The notes: generated by a model not told the origin, from the letters alone. 41,340 bases of DNA from Lentisphaerota bacterium (GCA_015061495.1 SUWL01000018.1:1-41340); one strand, 5' to 3'; shown: positions 22,497-31,091, counted from the stretch's first letter. Numbers and translations: made by a program.

Positions 22497-24020
22497 ATGA
22501 GAGAACTTGCAAAAAAATACCATGATGGGCAGATGCGCCGTGGAGAACCTGCTGTACCTTATATTGTTCATCCGCAAAATATTGTTGATATGCTTGCCGC
22601 ATGTGGGGAACCGGCGGAATCTTCTGCGGTATCCATTGCATGGGGACATGATCTTCTGGAAGATACGGTCGTATCCGAATCGGAAATCATCCGAGCCGCC
22701 GGTCGAGAGGTATTGGATGCTGTCAAATTGCTGACTTGTCCCAAAGATATGGACAAGCAGGAATATTTACGAAACATTGCAGCTTGCGGCAATCGTAATG
22801 TCCTGCTGGTTAAACTAGTTGACCGTATTTGCAATGCCCGTGACTTTATCCGGTTGAATGGGGCACTTTATGCATTGCGTTATTTGCGCAGCGCAGATTG
22901 TTTGCTTCCGGCGCTGAAGGTGTTTACTGGAGACAGAGTTGTTGAAAATATGCTGGTCAAACGTGACGAACTTTGCAAGTCGCTCCGCAAAGAATCTTAT
23001 CGGGATGCGGTTCGCGGTTGTTTGCTTGGGGGAGCCGTCGGCGACGCACTCGGTTCTCCGGTTGAATTTATCGATCTGCGTGGAATCAAATTGCTTTACG
23101 GAGATTTGATTTCTGATTATGTGGAATATTCGGATGGTACCGGAGCGATTACAGATGATACTCAAATGACCATTTTTACCGCAGAAGGATTGTTGAGGGC
23201 AAAAGTTGGTGAAAAATCGGGGAAGGAATGCAATTTGACCGAAATGGTGCATCATGCTTACTTGCGCTGGTTGAAAACTCAATATCAGCAGCCGGATGCT
23301 CCGGAAAATATTATAAACAGCGGATGGCTTGTCGGGCAAGAGCCATTGCATCGTGTGCGGGCACCGGGATCTACCTGTATCGCCGCGTTGAATTGCAATT
23401 CAACATCGCATCTGGCAGATAACAACAGTAAAGGCTGCGGAACAGTAATGCGCATGGCTCCTGTCGGATTGTGTTTGGAACCGGAAGCTGCATATCGGTA
23501 TGGGTGTGAATTCTCGGCAATCACTCATGGACACCCATCCGGAGTCACCGCCGGAGGCGCGTTCGCGATGCTGATTTCTTACCTGCGGGATGGAATCAGA
23601 CTGGATGAGAGCTTGGACTTGGTGGAAAAATATTTGTCATCCAGAGATGATGCAGGAGAAACTCTGGCGGCAATCCGACACGCCCGTTATGCTGAATCAG
23701 TCGCTGAACTCGGCGAGGGATGGATTGCCGAAGAGGCTCTTGCTATCGGTATTTTCTGTGCGCTTCATCATCAGTCGGAGTTTAAAACCGGGGTGCTTGA
23801 TGCAGTCAATATTGTTGGCGACAGTGATTCTACCGGTTCGATAGCCGGTAATATTCTCGGCGTTATCAATGGGGAGCAGGCTATCCCGGAAGAATGGCGC
23901 CGTAATTTGCGTGAATACGATATTGTCAGTCAGGTTGCCGATGATTTAAGTATTGGTATCCAATTGGCGTCGGATGGAAGTGTCAGCAGTACGTGGCAGG
24001 ATAAATACCCCGGGTTTTGA
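22497..24020 (+). CDS. Fusion of Mesh1/SpoT-like HD domain and ADP-ribosylglycohydrolase
   Basis: 507 residues. Residues 1-155 are an HD hydrolase domain of the RelA/SpoT-Mesh1 type: RRGEPAVPYIVHPQNIV (metal H25), WGHDLLEDT (H51 D52, E55 D56) and KLVDRICNARD (D109, N113). Those are the residues used for (p)ppGpp 3'-pyrophosphate hydrolysis. Residues about 168-500 are an ADP-ribosylglycohydrolase (DraG/ARH) domain: RGCLLGGAVGDALGSPVE, TDDTQMT (219-225), HGHPSGVTAGG and GDSDSTGSIAGN (441-452), with all magnesium-binding Asp and Thr positions kept. This domain removes ADP-ribose from proteins, nucleic acids or small molecules. Both active sites look intact. The gene is monocistronic and flanked by unusual non-coding DNA. 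The HD call could also fit another nucleotide substrate. Confidence 0.9.
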   Translation: MRELAKKYHDGQMRRGEPAVPYIVHPQNIVDMLAACGEPAESSAVSIAWGHDLLEDTVVSESEIIRAAGREVLDAVKLLTCPKDMDKQEYLRNIAACGNRNVLLVKLVDRICNARDFIRLNGALYALRYLRSADCLLPALKVFTGDRVVENMLVKRDELCKSLRKESYRDAVRGCLLGGAVGDALGSPVEFIDLRGIKLLYGDLISDYVEYSDGTGAITDDTQMTIFTAEGLLRAKVGEKSGKECNLTEMVHHAYLRWLKTQYQQPDAPENIINSGWLVGQEPLHRVRAPGSTCIAALNCNSTSHLADNNSKGCGTVMRMAPVGLCLEPEAAYRYGCEFSAITHGHPSGVTAGGAFAMLISYLRDGIRLDESLDLVEKYLSSRDDAGETLAAIRHARYAESVAELGEGWIAEEALAIGIFCALHHQSEFKTGVLDAVNIVGDSDSTGSIAGNILGVINGEQAIPEEWRRNLREYDIVSQVADDLSIGIQLASDGSVSSTWQDKYPGF

Positions 24021-24064
24021 AGTTAGGGAATTTATTTAATCATGCCTTGATATAAATTTATATG

Positions 24065-24072
24065 CATAAGTT
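24065..24072 (+). repeat. 8-bp target-site duplication, left copy
   Basis: CATAAGTT, repeated exactly at 24569-24576, directly abuts the outer end of the left terminal inverted repeat of the element at 24073-24568. Confidence 0.7.
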
Positions 24073-24097
24073 GCCTCATCGACGGTTTGAGACAGAA
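24073..24097 (+). repeat. Left terminal inverted repeat
   Basis: The strongest part is TCATCGACGGTTTG (24076-24089) followed by A and GACAGAA. The right copy reads the same in reverse complement apart from positions 2, 3 and 18. Confidence 0.8.
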
Positions 24098-24111
24098 TAT
24101 CACAATGATTT

Positions 24112-24340
24112 TCGTCTGCCCCGTCTGCTTGATCGCGCGCGAACGGCTTTGCAGGGAGGCGCTTACGCCGCCCCTGCATCCGGCGCCTGCTGAAGCAGGA
24201 TTTACTCGGGTTTGCACGCACTTCCCGGCGCGGTTGCCGCACCCGGGGGGAGTTCCCGCCGTACTCCCTTGGGGCTCGCCTCGCGTCTTGCCACCTCTGT
24301 CCTGCAACCGTTTGTATGCATGCTTTATGACACAGACGAT
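24112..24340. other. GC-rich folded core of the MITE-like element
   Basis: Nested inverted repeats are visible: TCGTCTG/CAGACGA (24112-24118 with 24334-24340), then AACGG..TGCAGG with CCTGCAACCGTT (24142-24155 with 24302-24313). Inside these lie local hairpins: TGCAGGG/CCCTGCA (24150-24156 with 24172-24178, containing GGCG/CGCC), CCTGCT/AGCAGG (24186-24191 with 24194-24199), and CCCGG/CCGGG (24224-24228 with 24243-24247) enclosing GCGG/CCGC. Some pairings are mutually exclusive. The composition differs sharply from the AT-rich flanks. The core could be a structured RNA, a folded single-stranded DNA substrate, or cargo. Confidence 0.6.
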
Positions 24341-24543
24341 TTGATGCGGTCACTATTATGCCACGCTTCTGATTTCTCCGTAATTCTCCGTGCTCATCCG
24401 TACGAACCGTCAGTTCTCAATAATAAAGGCAAGCCAATCCCGTGTTGAGTGTATCCGTGAGAAAAGGCTTTTTTTTTACTTTTTGAAGAAATATAATTCT
24501 GTTTTCAATCCCGTTTCGCAGTTTTTTATATTTTTCTGCGTAT

Positions 24544-24568
24544 TTCTGTCACAAACCGTCGATGAACC
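24544..24568 (-). repeat. Right terminal inverted repeat
   Basis: The segment TTCTGTC, A, CAAACCGTCGATGA (24544-24565) mirrors the left end with one mismatch in 22, and with two more mismatches in the three outermost bases. Confidence 0.8.
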
Positions 24569-24576
24569 CATAAGTT
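24569..24576 (+). repeat. 8-bp target-site duplication, right copy
   Basis: Exact second copy of CATAAGTT, abutting the right inverted repeat. The reconstructed empty site would join 24072 to 24577. Confidence 0.7.
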
Positions 24577-24646
24577 ATTGACAGCATCGGTAATAATATG
24601 GGCAACCTTGCCGCACTGCTGCGCCTTTGATAATGGCAAATTGTTG

Positions 24647-25315
24647 TTATTTGGAACGTCTTACTCCAATGGTAAAAAGACGCTCTCCTGCATTGGAAGG
24701 CAGAGAAAATACCGGGGTGTTCTGCCAGGAAAAATTTTTCATTTCAGCGAGTTGTTGACTTTCTTCCGCAGCTTGAGCAGGAGTTTTGTAAAAGATGAAT
24801 TTGCCATTGTGTTTGGGGAAATTCGATGCTTCTTTACAAATTTTGGGGGAAGGGGCAACTGCCCGGGCGGTAACTATATCAAAGCGGTATTGAAATTCTT
24901 TGCGGCAATTTAATTCAACAGATCTGCCGTGGAGTGCTGTCAGATTATTCAACTGAAGCAATTGGGCCGCATCGGCGACAAATTTGATTTTTTTGCCGAT
25001 AGAATCAATTGCCGTGATTTGCAGATTTGGAAATGCTGCTGCCAACACTAAACTTGGGAAGCCCGCTCCGCATCCGATGTCAGCAACAGATAATTTGCCG
25101 GAGGCAATTTCCGGAAATACAGTTGCGATGCTCAAGGAATCGGCAATGTGTTTAAAATAAAAATCATCGACCGAAATCAAGCGGGTCAAATTGACATGTT
25201 TATTGCACTCGGTCAGATACTCATGCAGGGCGATGCATCGGCTGATAAATTTATCCGGATCAGGTATGAAAACGGAATGGATAAAAGAAATAAAGTCGGC
25301 AGGAGGAGTATTCAT
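24647..25315 (-). CDS. rsmG: 16S rRNA (guanine-527-N7)-methyltransferase RsmG
   Basis: 222 residues, normal length. RsmG methylates G527 of 16S rRNA using S-adenosylmethionine; its loss is known to give low-level streptomycin resistance. The SAM site VADIGCGAGFPSLVLA, the acidic loop ITAIDSIGKKIKFV and the ARAVAP motif are present, with the N-terminal helical segment LTRLISVDDFYFKHIADSL typical of the family. The ATG at 25315 overlaps the stop of the upstream lipoprotein gene by 4 bp. Commonly found near gidA/parAB; here it ends a run of minus-strand genes that begins with hydF. Confidence 0.94.
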   Translation of the reverse strand: MNTPPADFISFIHSVFIPDPDKFISRCIALHEYLTECNKHVNLTRLISVDDFYFKHIADSLSIATVFPEIASGKLSVADIGCGAGFPSLVLAAAFPNLQITAIDSIGKKIKFVADAAQLLQLNNLTALHGRSVELNCRKEFQYRFDIVTARAVAPSPKICKEASNFPKHNGKFIFYKTPAQAAEESQQLAEMKNFSWQNTPVFSLPSNAGERLFTIGVRRSK

Positions 25316-26052
25316 TTCTCTTTTACATCGTCGTTATCTTCGGCTTCAAAAGGTACATCTCCGGCATTCCGGCGCATGCTTTCGCTTTTTTGAGCAAGTT
25401 GATTAAGCTCCTGATGCATCCGCAAGTTTTCCTGTTCCCGCAAAGCATCTGCCGCTTTGGCTTTTTCGGCGGCTTGGGTTGCTGCTTCCATTGCAGCTTG
25501 TGTATTGATTTGTTCTTTTTGAGCGACAGCTTTTTCACGGAGTTCGTATTGACGGAGGTATTCGATAAGTTCCGGAGTCATGTTTTCAGATAAGCCGGTT
25601 TCAGTCATCTCTCTGGCATCACTCATCGCTGCCGATCCGCGGGCATTATCCATGGCAGAAAAGTATTTTTCGGCATTGCGCAATTCGGCGAGTTTGATTG
25701 CACTGCGCTTGAGAACATCGTTGTCAGGGTAAATATGTCTGGACTTTTCAATGACCTTTTGCGCATTGGCGATTTTCCCACGCACCAGGTAGAATTGTGC
25801 ATCGGCAATAGTTGAATTGCTCTCCTGAATGCTGACCAGAGTAGCGACATGGTTTTGAGTTTCATCCAACGCAAAAATCTTTTTACCCTGAATCACCGCT
25901 GAATCAGAATTTTTATTTTCCACGCTTTTGAAAAAACGGACAACCAAGGATACCCTTTCAATCGGGGGCTTGGGATGAACTTGCCGTTCGCACCCGCAAC
26001 AAAGTGCAAACAGCAATACAATTCCTGATAATGTTGTAAATAAATTTTTCAT
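25312..26052 (-). CDS. Lipoprotein with helical/TPR-like middle and coiled-coil tail
   Basis: 246 residues, not recognised. The N-terminus is a lipoprotein-type signal (hydrophobic segment to LCCGC, probable lipidated C21). Residues about 35-130 consist of short helical pairs resembling tetratricopeptide repeats (for example QFYLVRGKIANAQKVIEKSR). Residues about 165-230 are a long alanine/glutamine/glutamate-rich helix likely to be a coiled coil (AAMEAATQAAEKAKAADALR). It probably sits in the periplasm as a scaffold. It lies 3 bp after mtaB and overlaps rsmG by 4 bp. Confidence 0.78.
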   Translation of the reverse strand: MKNLFTTLSGIVLLFALCCGCERQVHPKPPIERVSLVVRFFKSVENKNSDSAVIQGKKIFALDETQNHVATLVSIQESNSTIADAQFYLVRGKIANAQKVIEKSRHIYPDNDVLKRSAIKLAELRNAEKYFSAMDNARGSAAMSDAREMTETGLSENMTPELIEYLRQYELREKAVAQKEQINTQAAMEAATQAAEKAKAADALREQENLRMHQELNQLAQKSESMRRNAGDVPFEAEDNDDVKEK

Positions 26053-26055
26053 ATT

Positions 26056-27339
26056 TTATAACATACTTCCAGAATGATGATTTTTCAAATTTCCGGCAAG
26101 ATTTTTTTCATTTCCGGCAATTTTAATGATCATTCCTGGCTTATGAGAGCCTGCTGGAACACATACTGACAGATAATTGTCGCTCCATCCGGAGAGGATA
26201 CCGTTATGTTCCTGTTCAAATATGACCGGTAAATCTTTTCCGATTTGAGAAAGAGCAAAATTGGCGGCAAGTTTTTGTGATTCTGCTGTTAATAATTTCA
26301 TTCTTTCTTTAGTAACTGCTGATGGCACCTGATCCGGCATTGATGCAGCCGGTGTCCCCGGACGGACAGAGTAAGCAAACGCATGGATATTGGCAAAGCC
26401 GATCTGATTGGCTGCCTCAAGCATTTTTTGGAAATCATCATCGGTTTCTCCAGGGAAACCGACAATGAAATCGGTGCCGATATGAATGTCCGGAATCAGT
26501 TTGCGGATATTCTGAACCAGAGTTGTAAATTCTCCGGCGGTGTATTTACGATTCATTGCCTGTAAAATACGATCGCTTCCGTGTTGCATGGATAGATGCA
26601 GAAAACGGCAGAGTCGGTTGGCGGGATCCGCCATTAATTCCGGAATGATGAAGTTCGATGGGTGAGGTTCGGTCGAACTCAACCGGATACGGAAATCGCC
26701 CGGCAATGCGGCAATTTCCCTGATCAAGGCAGCTAAATCTTTGCCATCATCCAGATAATTGCAGGTGTTTACTCCTGTCAGAACAATTTCCGGGAAACCG
26801 GCTTCAACTGCATGGCGGCAATCGGCAATGCATTCTGCAAATTTGCGGGAACGGGATGCCCCGCGGACATATGGAACGATGCAGTAGGAGCAGAAATTGT
26901 CACACCCTTCCTGGATCTTGATGAAAGCCCGGGTACGGAATGGAAAGACAGAAACAGTGTTTTCTTGAAAGTTATCTTTCCCGGTATCTCTGCTTTTTCT
27001 TCCGCATGGTTTTGCTGCCGGAAAGTTTTTCTTATCCGGGTTGGCGAAAACTATATCGGCTCCGCTTTCCCGGAAGTTTTCAGGAGAAAGTTCTGCAGCA
27101 CAACCGGTAACAACAATTTTTGCTGCCGGATGTTCCCGGCGGAGCTTGCGGAGCAACTGGCGGCTTTTACGTTCAGCTTCAGCAGTAATTGCACAACTGT
27201 TGATGACGATCAGATCCGGAGATGGCGGATCGACCGCAAGGAGATATCCGGCTTCGCTTAAACGGTTGGATATCAAAGCGGTGTCGGCATGATTGAGCCG
27301 ACACCCTAAAGTGAATATTACTGCTTGTTTTGACGGCAT
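26056..27339 (-). CDS. mtaB: tRNA (N6-L-threonylcarbamoyladenosine-37-C2) methylthiotransferase MtaB
   Basis: 427 residues. A radical-SAM methylthiotransferase that converts t6A37 to ms2t6A37 in tRNA. The N-terminal UPF0004 domain has its three cluster cysteines C13 (TLGCRLN), C49 (NSCAIT) and C80 (TGCAAE). The radical-SAM site is CDNFCSYC (C146, C150, C153), and a C-terminal TRAM-like segment follows residue 360. The opening FTLGCRLNHADT and YVRGASRSR favour MtaB over MiaB and RimO. It starts 6 bp after the upstream redox gene. A linker at about residues 103-133 is longer and more polar than usual. Confidence 0.92.
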   Translation of the reverse strand: MPSKQAVIFTLGCRLNHADTALISNRLSEAGYLLAVDPPSPDLIVINSCAITAEAERKSRQLLRKLRREHPAAKIVVTGCAAELSPENFRESGADIVFANPDKKNFPAAKPCGRKSRDTGKDNFQENTVSVFPFRTRAFIKIQEGCDNFCSYCIVPYVRGASRSRKFAECIADCRHAVEAGFPEIVLTGVNTCNYLDDGKDLAALIREIAALPGDFRIRLSSTEPHPSNFIIPELMADPANRLCRFLHLSMQHGSDRILQAMNRKYTAGEFTTLVQNIRKLIPDIHIGTDFIVGFPGETDDDFQKMLEAANQIGFANIHAFAYSVRPGTPAASMPDQVPSAVTKERMKLLTAESQKLAANFALSQIGKDLPVIFEQEHNGILSGWSDNYLSVCVPAGSHKPGMIIKIAGNEKNLAGNLKNHHSGSML

Positions 27340-27345
27340 GATGCT

Positions 27346-29373
27346 TCAGCGTTTTTTACGCCAATCCAACGCTCCGGTCGGACAGGCATTGATACATTCA
27401 CCGCACTCTTTGCAATCCGCTGGAAATCCTTGGTCAAATGCGGTACCGATGCAACTGGCAAAGCCGCGTTTCTGTAAAGAAAGCAGAGATTTGTTGACCA
27501 CCTCTTTACAGATTTTTACGCAAATTCCGCACTTGATACATTTGCCGCGATCTTGAATGATTGCCGGATGTCGGACATCGTAAGATGCGGTCAGGCGGAC
27601 TCCGGAATAAGCATCGGTTTTGCATCCTGCTTCTCCGGCAAATTTGCGGAGCTTACATTCTGCTTTGTCCGAACAGCTGCATTCGATACAGCGTTTGGAT
27701 TCCGAAGACAACTGCTCCGGCGTCATGGAACAAGTTACTTCATTGAAGGTGGTTTTGCGCTCCTGGGTCGGAATGAAAGTCAGTTTTTCCCGCGAAGCAG
27801 AGGAGAGATTGTCCCGCAGCACCACCAGTTCATCTTTGGACAGATCCTGCCATTTGCCCCGGCTGACATTGATCGGATTTTCTTTTTCCATTGGGATGCC
27901 AAGCAGGTCACTGGCGGCAACAAGAGCCGCCTGCCGTCCTCCGGCGAGAGCTTCTACAACAGTAGCAGCACCGGAAACACAATCTCCGGCAGCATAGAGT
28001 CTTTCCGCAACCGTTACACCGTCATCTGCTGTTGCCAGAGAACCATAACGGTCCACCGGCAAACCTTCCGGAGCGGCAGTTTTTTGACCGATTGCGGCGA
28101 TTACAGTATCAGCTTCGATTTCAAAATCGCTGCCAATTTCCGGAACCGGCTTCCTTCTGCCGGAAGCATCCGGTTCACCGAGAACCATCTTTTGACAGGT
28201 GAGGATCAGTTTGCCATTGCGTTTTTCCAGCTTGACTGGAGCGGTAAGAAATTGGAAGTGGATACCCTCTTCTTTAGCTTCATGGATCTCAATTTTTTCG
28301 GCGGGCATTTCTGCTTCACTGCGGCGATAGATGCAAGTGACATCCGGAGAACCGAGACGGACACTGGTTCGCAAACAGTCCATCGCAGTATTGCCGCCGC
28401 CCACGACCAGTACTTTTCCGGGATTGGGGGCAACGCAATTGTTTTCGACAACATTGCGCAGGAAGTCGATTCCGGAGATGGCAAGTTCTTCACCTTCACA
28501 ACGCATGCCGGAAGCCTGCCAGCAGCCGATGGCAATGATAACCGCATCAAAGTTGGATTGCAATTCTGTCAATGACAGATTTTTGCCGAGAGTTTTACCA
28601 TAGGAAAACTCGATACCCATTTTGACGAAGTGTTCGATCTCTTTATTCAGCAAAGCTTTGGGCAGCCGGTATTCCGGAATCCCGTACCGGGTCATGCCGC
28701 CGGCAAATGGCATTTGTTCAAAAATAACGGAACTGATTCCGGAGAGGCGCAGATAGTACGCCGCCGACAAACCGGCGGGACCACCACCAACGATCGCCAC
28801 TTTTTTGCCGGTAAGTTCAGGAAGTTCCTCCATATAGGAATCAAAGCACTTATCAGCAGCGACACGTTTGAATTCATTGATTGCTACCGGTTCTCCGTCA
28901 ATATTTCGACGGCATTGCTTTTCGCAAAAACGGGGGCAGACTCTGCCGACCGTAATGGGCATGGGAATACGCTCTTTGATAATTTTTAAGGCCTCTGCAA
29001 AATTGCCGTTACCTGCTGCCCGGACATATTCTTCAACCGCTGCATGAGCCGGACAGGCAATAGTGCAGGGCGCTTCGCAGTCTCCATTGTGTTCACTTAA
29101 GAGCAAATTAAGTGCGGTGCGGCGCATTTCCAATACTTCTTCAGTAGTAACTTCGATTTCCTGCCCATTGGCAGGCATCGCGGAACATGAGGGGAGAAAT
29201 TTGCCGGTTTTCTTATCTTTTACCACGCATACAAAACAACTGGTTGTTTTGCTGATCCGTTTTTCACCGCAAAGTCCCGGTATTTCGATCCCGTTGGCTT
29301 TTGCGACCTGCATTATAGTTTGACCGGCCTGGGCTGTGACCAGCTTGCCGTCAAGGAAAAATTCTATACTCAT
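27346..29373 (-). CDS. NfnB/GltD-like flavoprotein with [2Fe-2S] and ferredoxin domains
   Basis: 675 residues. Residues 1-75 are a NuoG/HydA-type [2Fe-2S] domain (C35, C46, C49, C63). Residues about 95-160 are the GltD-type [4Fe-4S] region (C99, C103, C107; C146, C150, C154). Residues 190-510 form the FAD/NAD(P)H oxidoreductase: GGGPAG at 196-201, a second VVGGGNTAMDC, and closing YAAGDCVSGAATVVEAL. After an extra cysteine cluster (RCIECSCSD), two ferredoxin clusters end the protein (CIKCGICVKIC and CKECGECINAC). With the NuoF- and NuoE-like genes upstream it forms a three-subunit complex resembling the Sporomusa-type Nfn transhydrogenase. There is no H-cluster domain. Reaction inferred, not proven: electron transfer among NAD(H), NADP(H) and ferredoxin. 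The ATG follows AGGAGATAAATA. Confidence 0.88.
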   Translation of the reverse strand: MSIEFFLDGKLVTAQAGQTIMQVAKANGIEIPGLCGEKRISKTTSCFVCVVKDKKTGKFLPSCSAMPANGQEIEVTTEEVLEMRRTALNLLLSEHNGDCEAPCTIACPAHAAVEEYVRAAGNGNFAEALKIIKERIPMPITVGRVCPRFCEKQCRRNIDGEPVAINEFKRVAADKCFDSYMEELPELTGKKVAIVGGGPAGLSAAYYLRLSGISSVIFEQMPFAGGMTRYGIPEYRLPKALLNKEIEHFVKMGIEFSYGKTLGKNLSLTELQSNFDAVIIAIGCWQASGMRCEGEELAISGIDFLRNVVENNCVAPNPGKVLVVGGGNTAMDCLRTSVRLGSPDVTCIYRRSEAEMPAEKIEIHEAKEEGIHFQFLTAPVKLEKRNGKLILTCQKMVLGEPDASGRRKPVPEIGSDFEIEADTVIAAIGQKTAAPEGLPVDRYGSLATADDGVTVAERLYAAGDCVSGAATVVEALAGGRQAALVAASDLLGIPMEKENPINVSRGKWQDLSKDELVVLRDNLSSASREKLTFIPTQERKTTFNEVTCSMTPEQLSSESKRCIECSCSDKAECKLRKFAGEAGCKTDAYSGVRLTASYDVRHPAIIQDRGKCIKCGICVKICKEVVNKSLLSLQKRGFASCIGTAFDQGFPADCKECGECINACPTGALDWRKKR

Positions 29374-31091
29374 TATTTATCTCCTTTCGCCACCCGGCTG
29401 ATCGCGTGTTTGGGACAACTATCAAGACAGCTGTTGCAGCGGGTGCAGAGTGCCGGATCAATAACAAAATCATCACTGATGGCATTGACCGGGCAACTTT
29501 TCAGGCAAAGTTTACATTTGACACACTTGCTTTGATCAAGCGCGACATCAACCATTGCGTTGCATTGCATGGCATCGCATTTGTGTTCGTTGACATGTTC
29601 AAGATATTCATTGCGGTAGAATCGCAAAGTGGCAAGCACCGGATTGGGGGCTGTTTGTCCCAGTCCGCAAAGTGAACCGGCTTTGATTTTTTTGCCGAGA
29701 TCCTCCAGCGTGTCAAGATCAGCTTCGCAGCCTTTGCCGGCAACGATTCTTTCCAGAATTTCATACATGCGGGTCGTCCCAACCCGGCAGAAGGTACATT
29801 TGCCGCAGCTCTCCCGGTGGGTGAAGTCCAGAAAGTATCTGGCAGTTTCGACCATACAGCGATCCCGTCCGATAACAATGAGACCGCCGGAACCCATGAT
29901 AGCCCCAAGCGAACGCAGAGAATCATAGTCAACCGGGGTGTCGAATAATTCGACCGGGATACAGCCGCCGGAAGGACCACCGGTCTGGACGGCTTTTACC
30001 TGTTCTCTGTCCGCACCGCCGATTTCAAAGACGATTTCGTTGAGCGTGGTTCCCATGGGGACTTCCACCAGTCCGGGGTATTTGAGGTCTCCGGCAAGGG
30101 CAAACAATTTCGTTCCTTTGCTGCCCTCTGAACCGGTTTGTGCAAAAACATTGCCGCCTTCGCGAAGAATCACCGGAACATTACCGAAGGTTTCCACGTT
30201 ATTGATCATGGTCGGTTTACCCTGATATCCACGATCTGTCGGGAAAGGCGGACGGAAACGGGGCATTCCCCGCTGTCCTTCCAGGGAGGCTATAAGAGCG
30301 GTTTCTTCTCCGCAAACAAATGCCCCGGCACCTTCTTTGATGGAGATTTCCACGCTGCGGTTATCAAAAATATTGAGTTTTGCCGCGTAGATCTGTTCAA
30401 TCGCGATTTTGAGATGCTTGATCGCCAACGGATATTCTGCACGGCAGTAGATGACCAGACGGCTTGCGCCGGTGGCATAAGCGGCAATGAGCATGCCTTC
30501 CAATACCTGATGCGGCACACTCTCCATCAGTGAGCGATCCATGAATGCTCCGGGGTCACCCTCGTCGGCATTGCAGATGACAGTTTTATCAAATCCCGGT
30601 TTCGCAGCAAGGAAACTCCACTTCGTGCCGGTCGGAAATCCGCCGCCTCCACGACCGCGCAACCCGGAAAGTTTAATTTCATTGATGACCTCTTCCGGGG
30701 AGAGAGATAACGCTTTTTTCAGTCCCTCATATCCTCCGTTCGCGATGTAATCGTCAATGTCAGTCGGGATGATATGCCCTGCTAAAGCAAGCACTTTGAG
30801 CAGTTCTTTTTTCTTTCGGACTTCGGGGATGATGAAACGGCTGTTCTCTCCGAGAGCAAGAATATTTTGAATGCTTTTTTCATCCGGTTTGACATTGCAG
30901 TACATTACTGATGAACCATCGGCAAGACATGCTTCGACCAAAGGTTCCGCATAACAGTGACCGATGCATCCGACCTCTGTGATCGGCAGGGAAGTGGCAT
31001 TTTTCAGCGCGGAAAGCACTGCTTCGCCGCCGGCGGCAATACCGCAACTGGCAAGACCGATTTTGAAACCGATAATCTGCGCATTACTCAT
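29373..31091 (-). CDS. NuoF/HydB-like NADH-binding flavoprotein subunit
   Basis: 572 residues. Residues 1-90 are a thioredoxin-like domain (SCGIAAGG, then GCIGHC with C42 and C46) as in HydB and HndC. The NuoF core follows: GLRGRGGGGFPTGTKW (143-158, NADH/FMN), NADEGDPGAFMDR (174-186), and the [4Fe-4S] site CGKCTFCRVGTTRM. The C-terminus adds two ferredoxin clusters, CVKCKLCLKSCP and CTRCNSCLDSCP, absent from respiratory NuoF. This combination marks soluble bifurcating or hydrogenase-linked complexes, where FMN splits electrons. It overlaps the NuoE-like gene by 4 bp and the NfnB-like gene by 1 bp, so the three are translated together. Confidence 0.93.
   Translation of the reverse strand: MSNAQIIGFKIGLASCGIAAGGEAVLSALKNATSLPITEVGCIGHCYAEPLVEACLADGSSVMYCNVKPDEKSIQNILALGENSRFIIPEVRKKKELLKVLALAGHIIPTDIDDYIANGGYEGLKKALSLSPEEVINEIKLSGLRGRGGGGFPTGTKWSFLAAKPGFDKTVICNADEGDPGAFMDRSLMESVPHQVLEGMLIAAYATGASRLVIYCRAEYPLAIKHLKIAIEQIYAAKLNIFDNRSVEISIKEGAGAFVCGEETALIASLEGQRGMPRFRPPFPTDRGYQGKPTMINNVETFGNVPVILREGGNVFAQTGSEGSKGTKLFALAGDLKYPGLVEVPMGTTLNEIVFEIGGADREQVKAVQTGGPSGGCIPVELFDTPVDYDSLRSLGAIMGSGGLIVIGRDRCMVETARYFLDFTHRESCGKCTFCRVGTTRMYEILERIVAGKGCEADLDTLEDLGKKIKAGSLCGLGQTAPNPVLATLRFYRNEYLEHVNEHKCDAMQCNAMVDVALDQSKCVKCKLCLKSCPVNAISDDFVIDPALCTRCNSCLDSCPKHAISRVAKGDK

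Larger units (their letters stand above)
24073..24568. mobile_element. MITE-like element, 496 bp, with terminal inverted repeats
   Basis: The ends form 25-bp inverted repeats (24073-24097 and 24544-24568) that match at 22 of 25 positions. Exact 8-bp direct repeats CATAAGTT flank them at 24065-24072 and 24569-24576. This is the structure of a transposed DNA element. No transposase or other credible gene is inside, so it would be non-autonomous and moved in trans. An 8-bp duplication is used by several families (for example IS66, ISL3, IS1595, IS256); the ends do not tell me which. The inside has a GC-rich, strongly folded core (24112-24340) and an AT-richer right third. It lies between the convergent HD-glycohydrolase and rsmG genes and fills most of a 626-bp gap. 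Confidence 0.75.

Noticed and set aside
24036-24353. Minus-strand open frames of 91-105 codons across the GC-rich core of the MITE-like element
   Set aside because: They have no ribosome site, cross hairpins and inverted repeats, and consist of Arg, Gly and Pro-rich sequence expected from GC-rich non-coding DNA.
27553-28575. 340-codon plus-strand open frame antisense to the NfnB-like gene
   Set aside because: The minus strand encodes a clear flavoprotein over the whole range; the plus frame is a shadow without family features.
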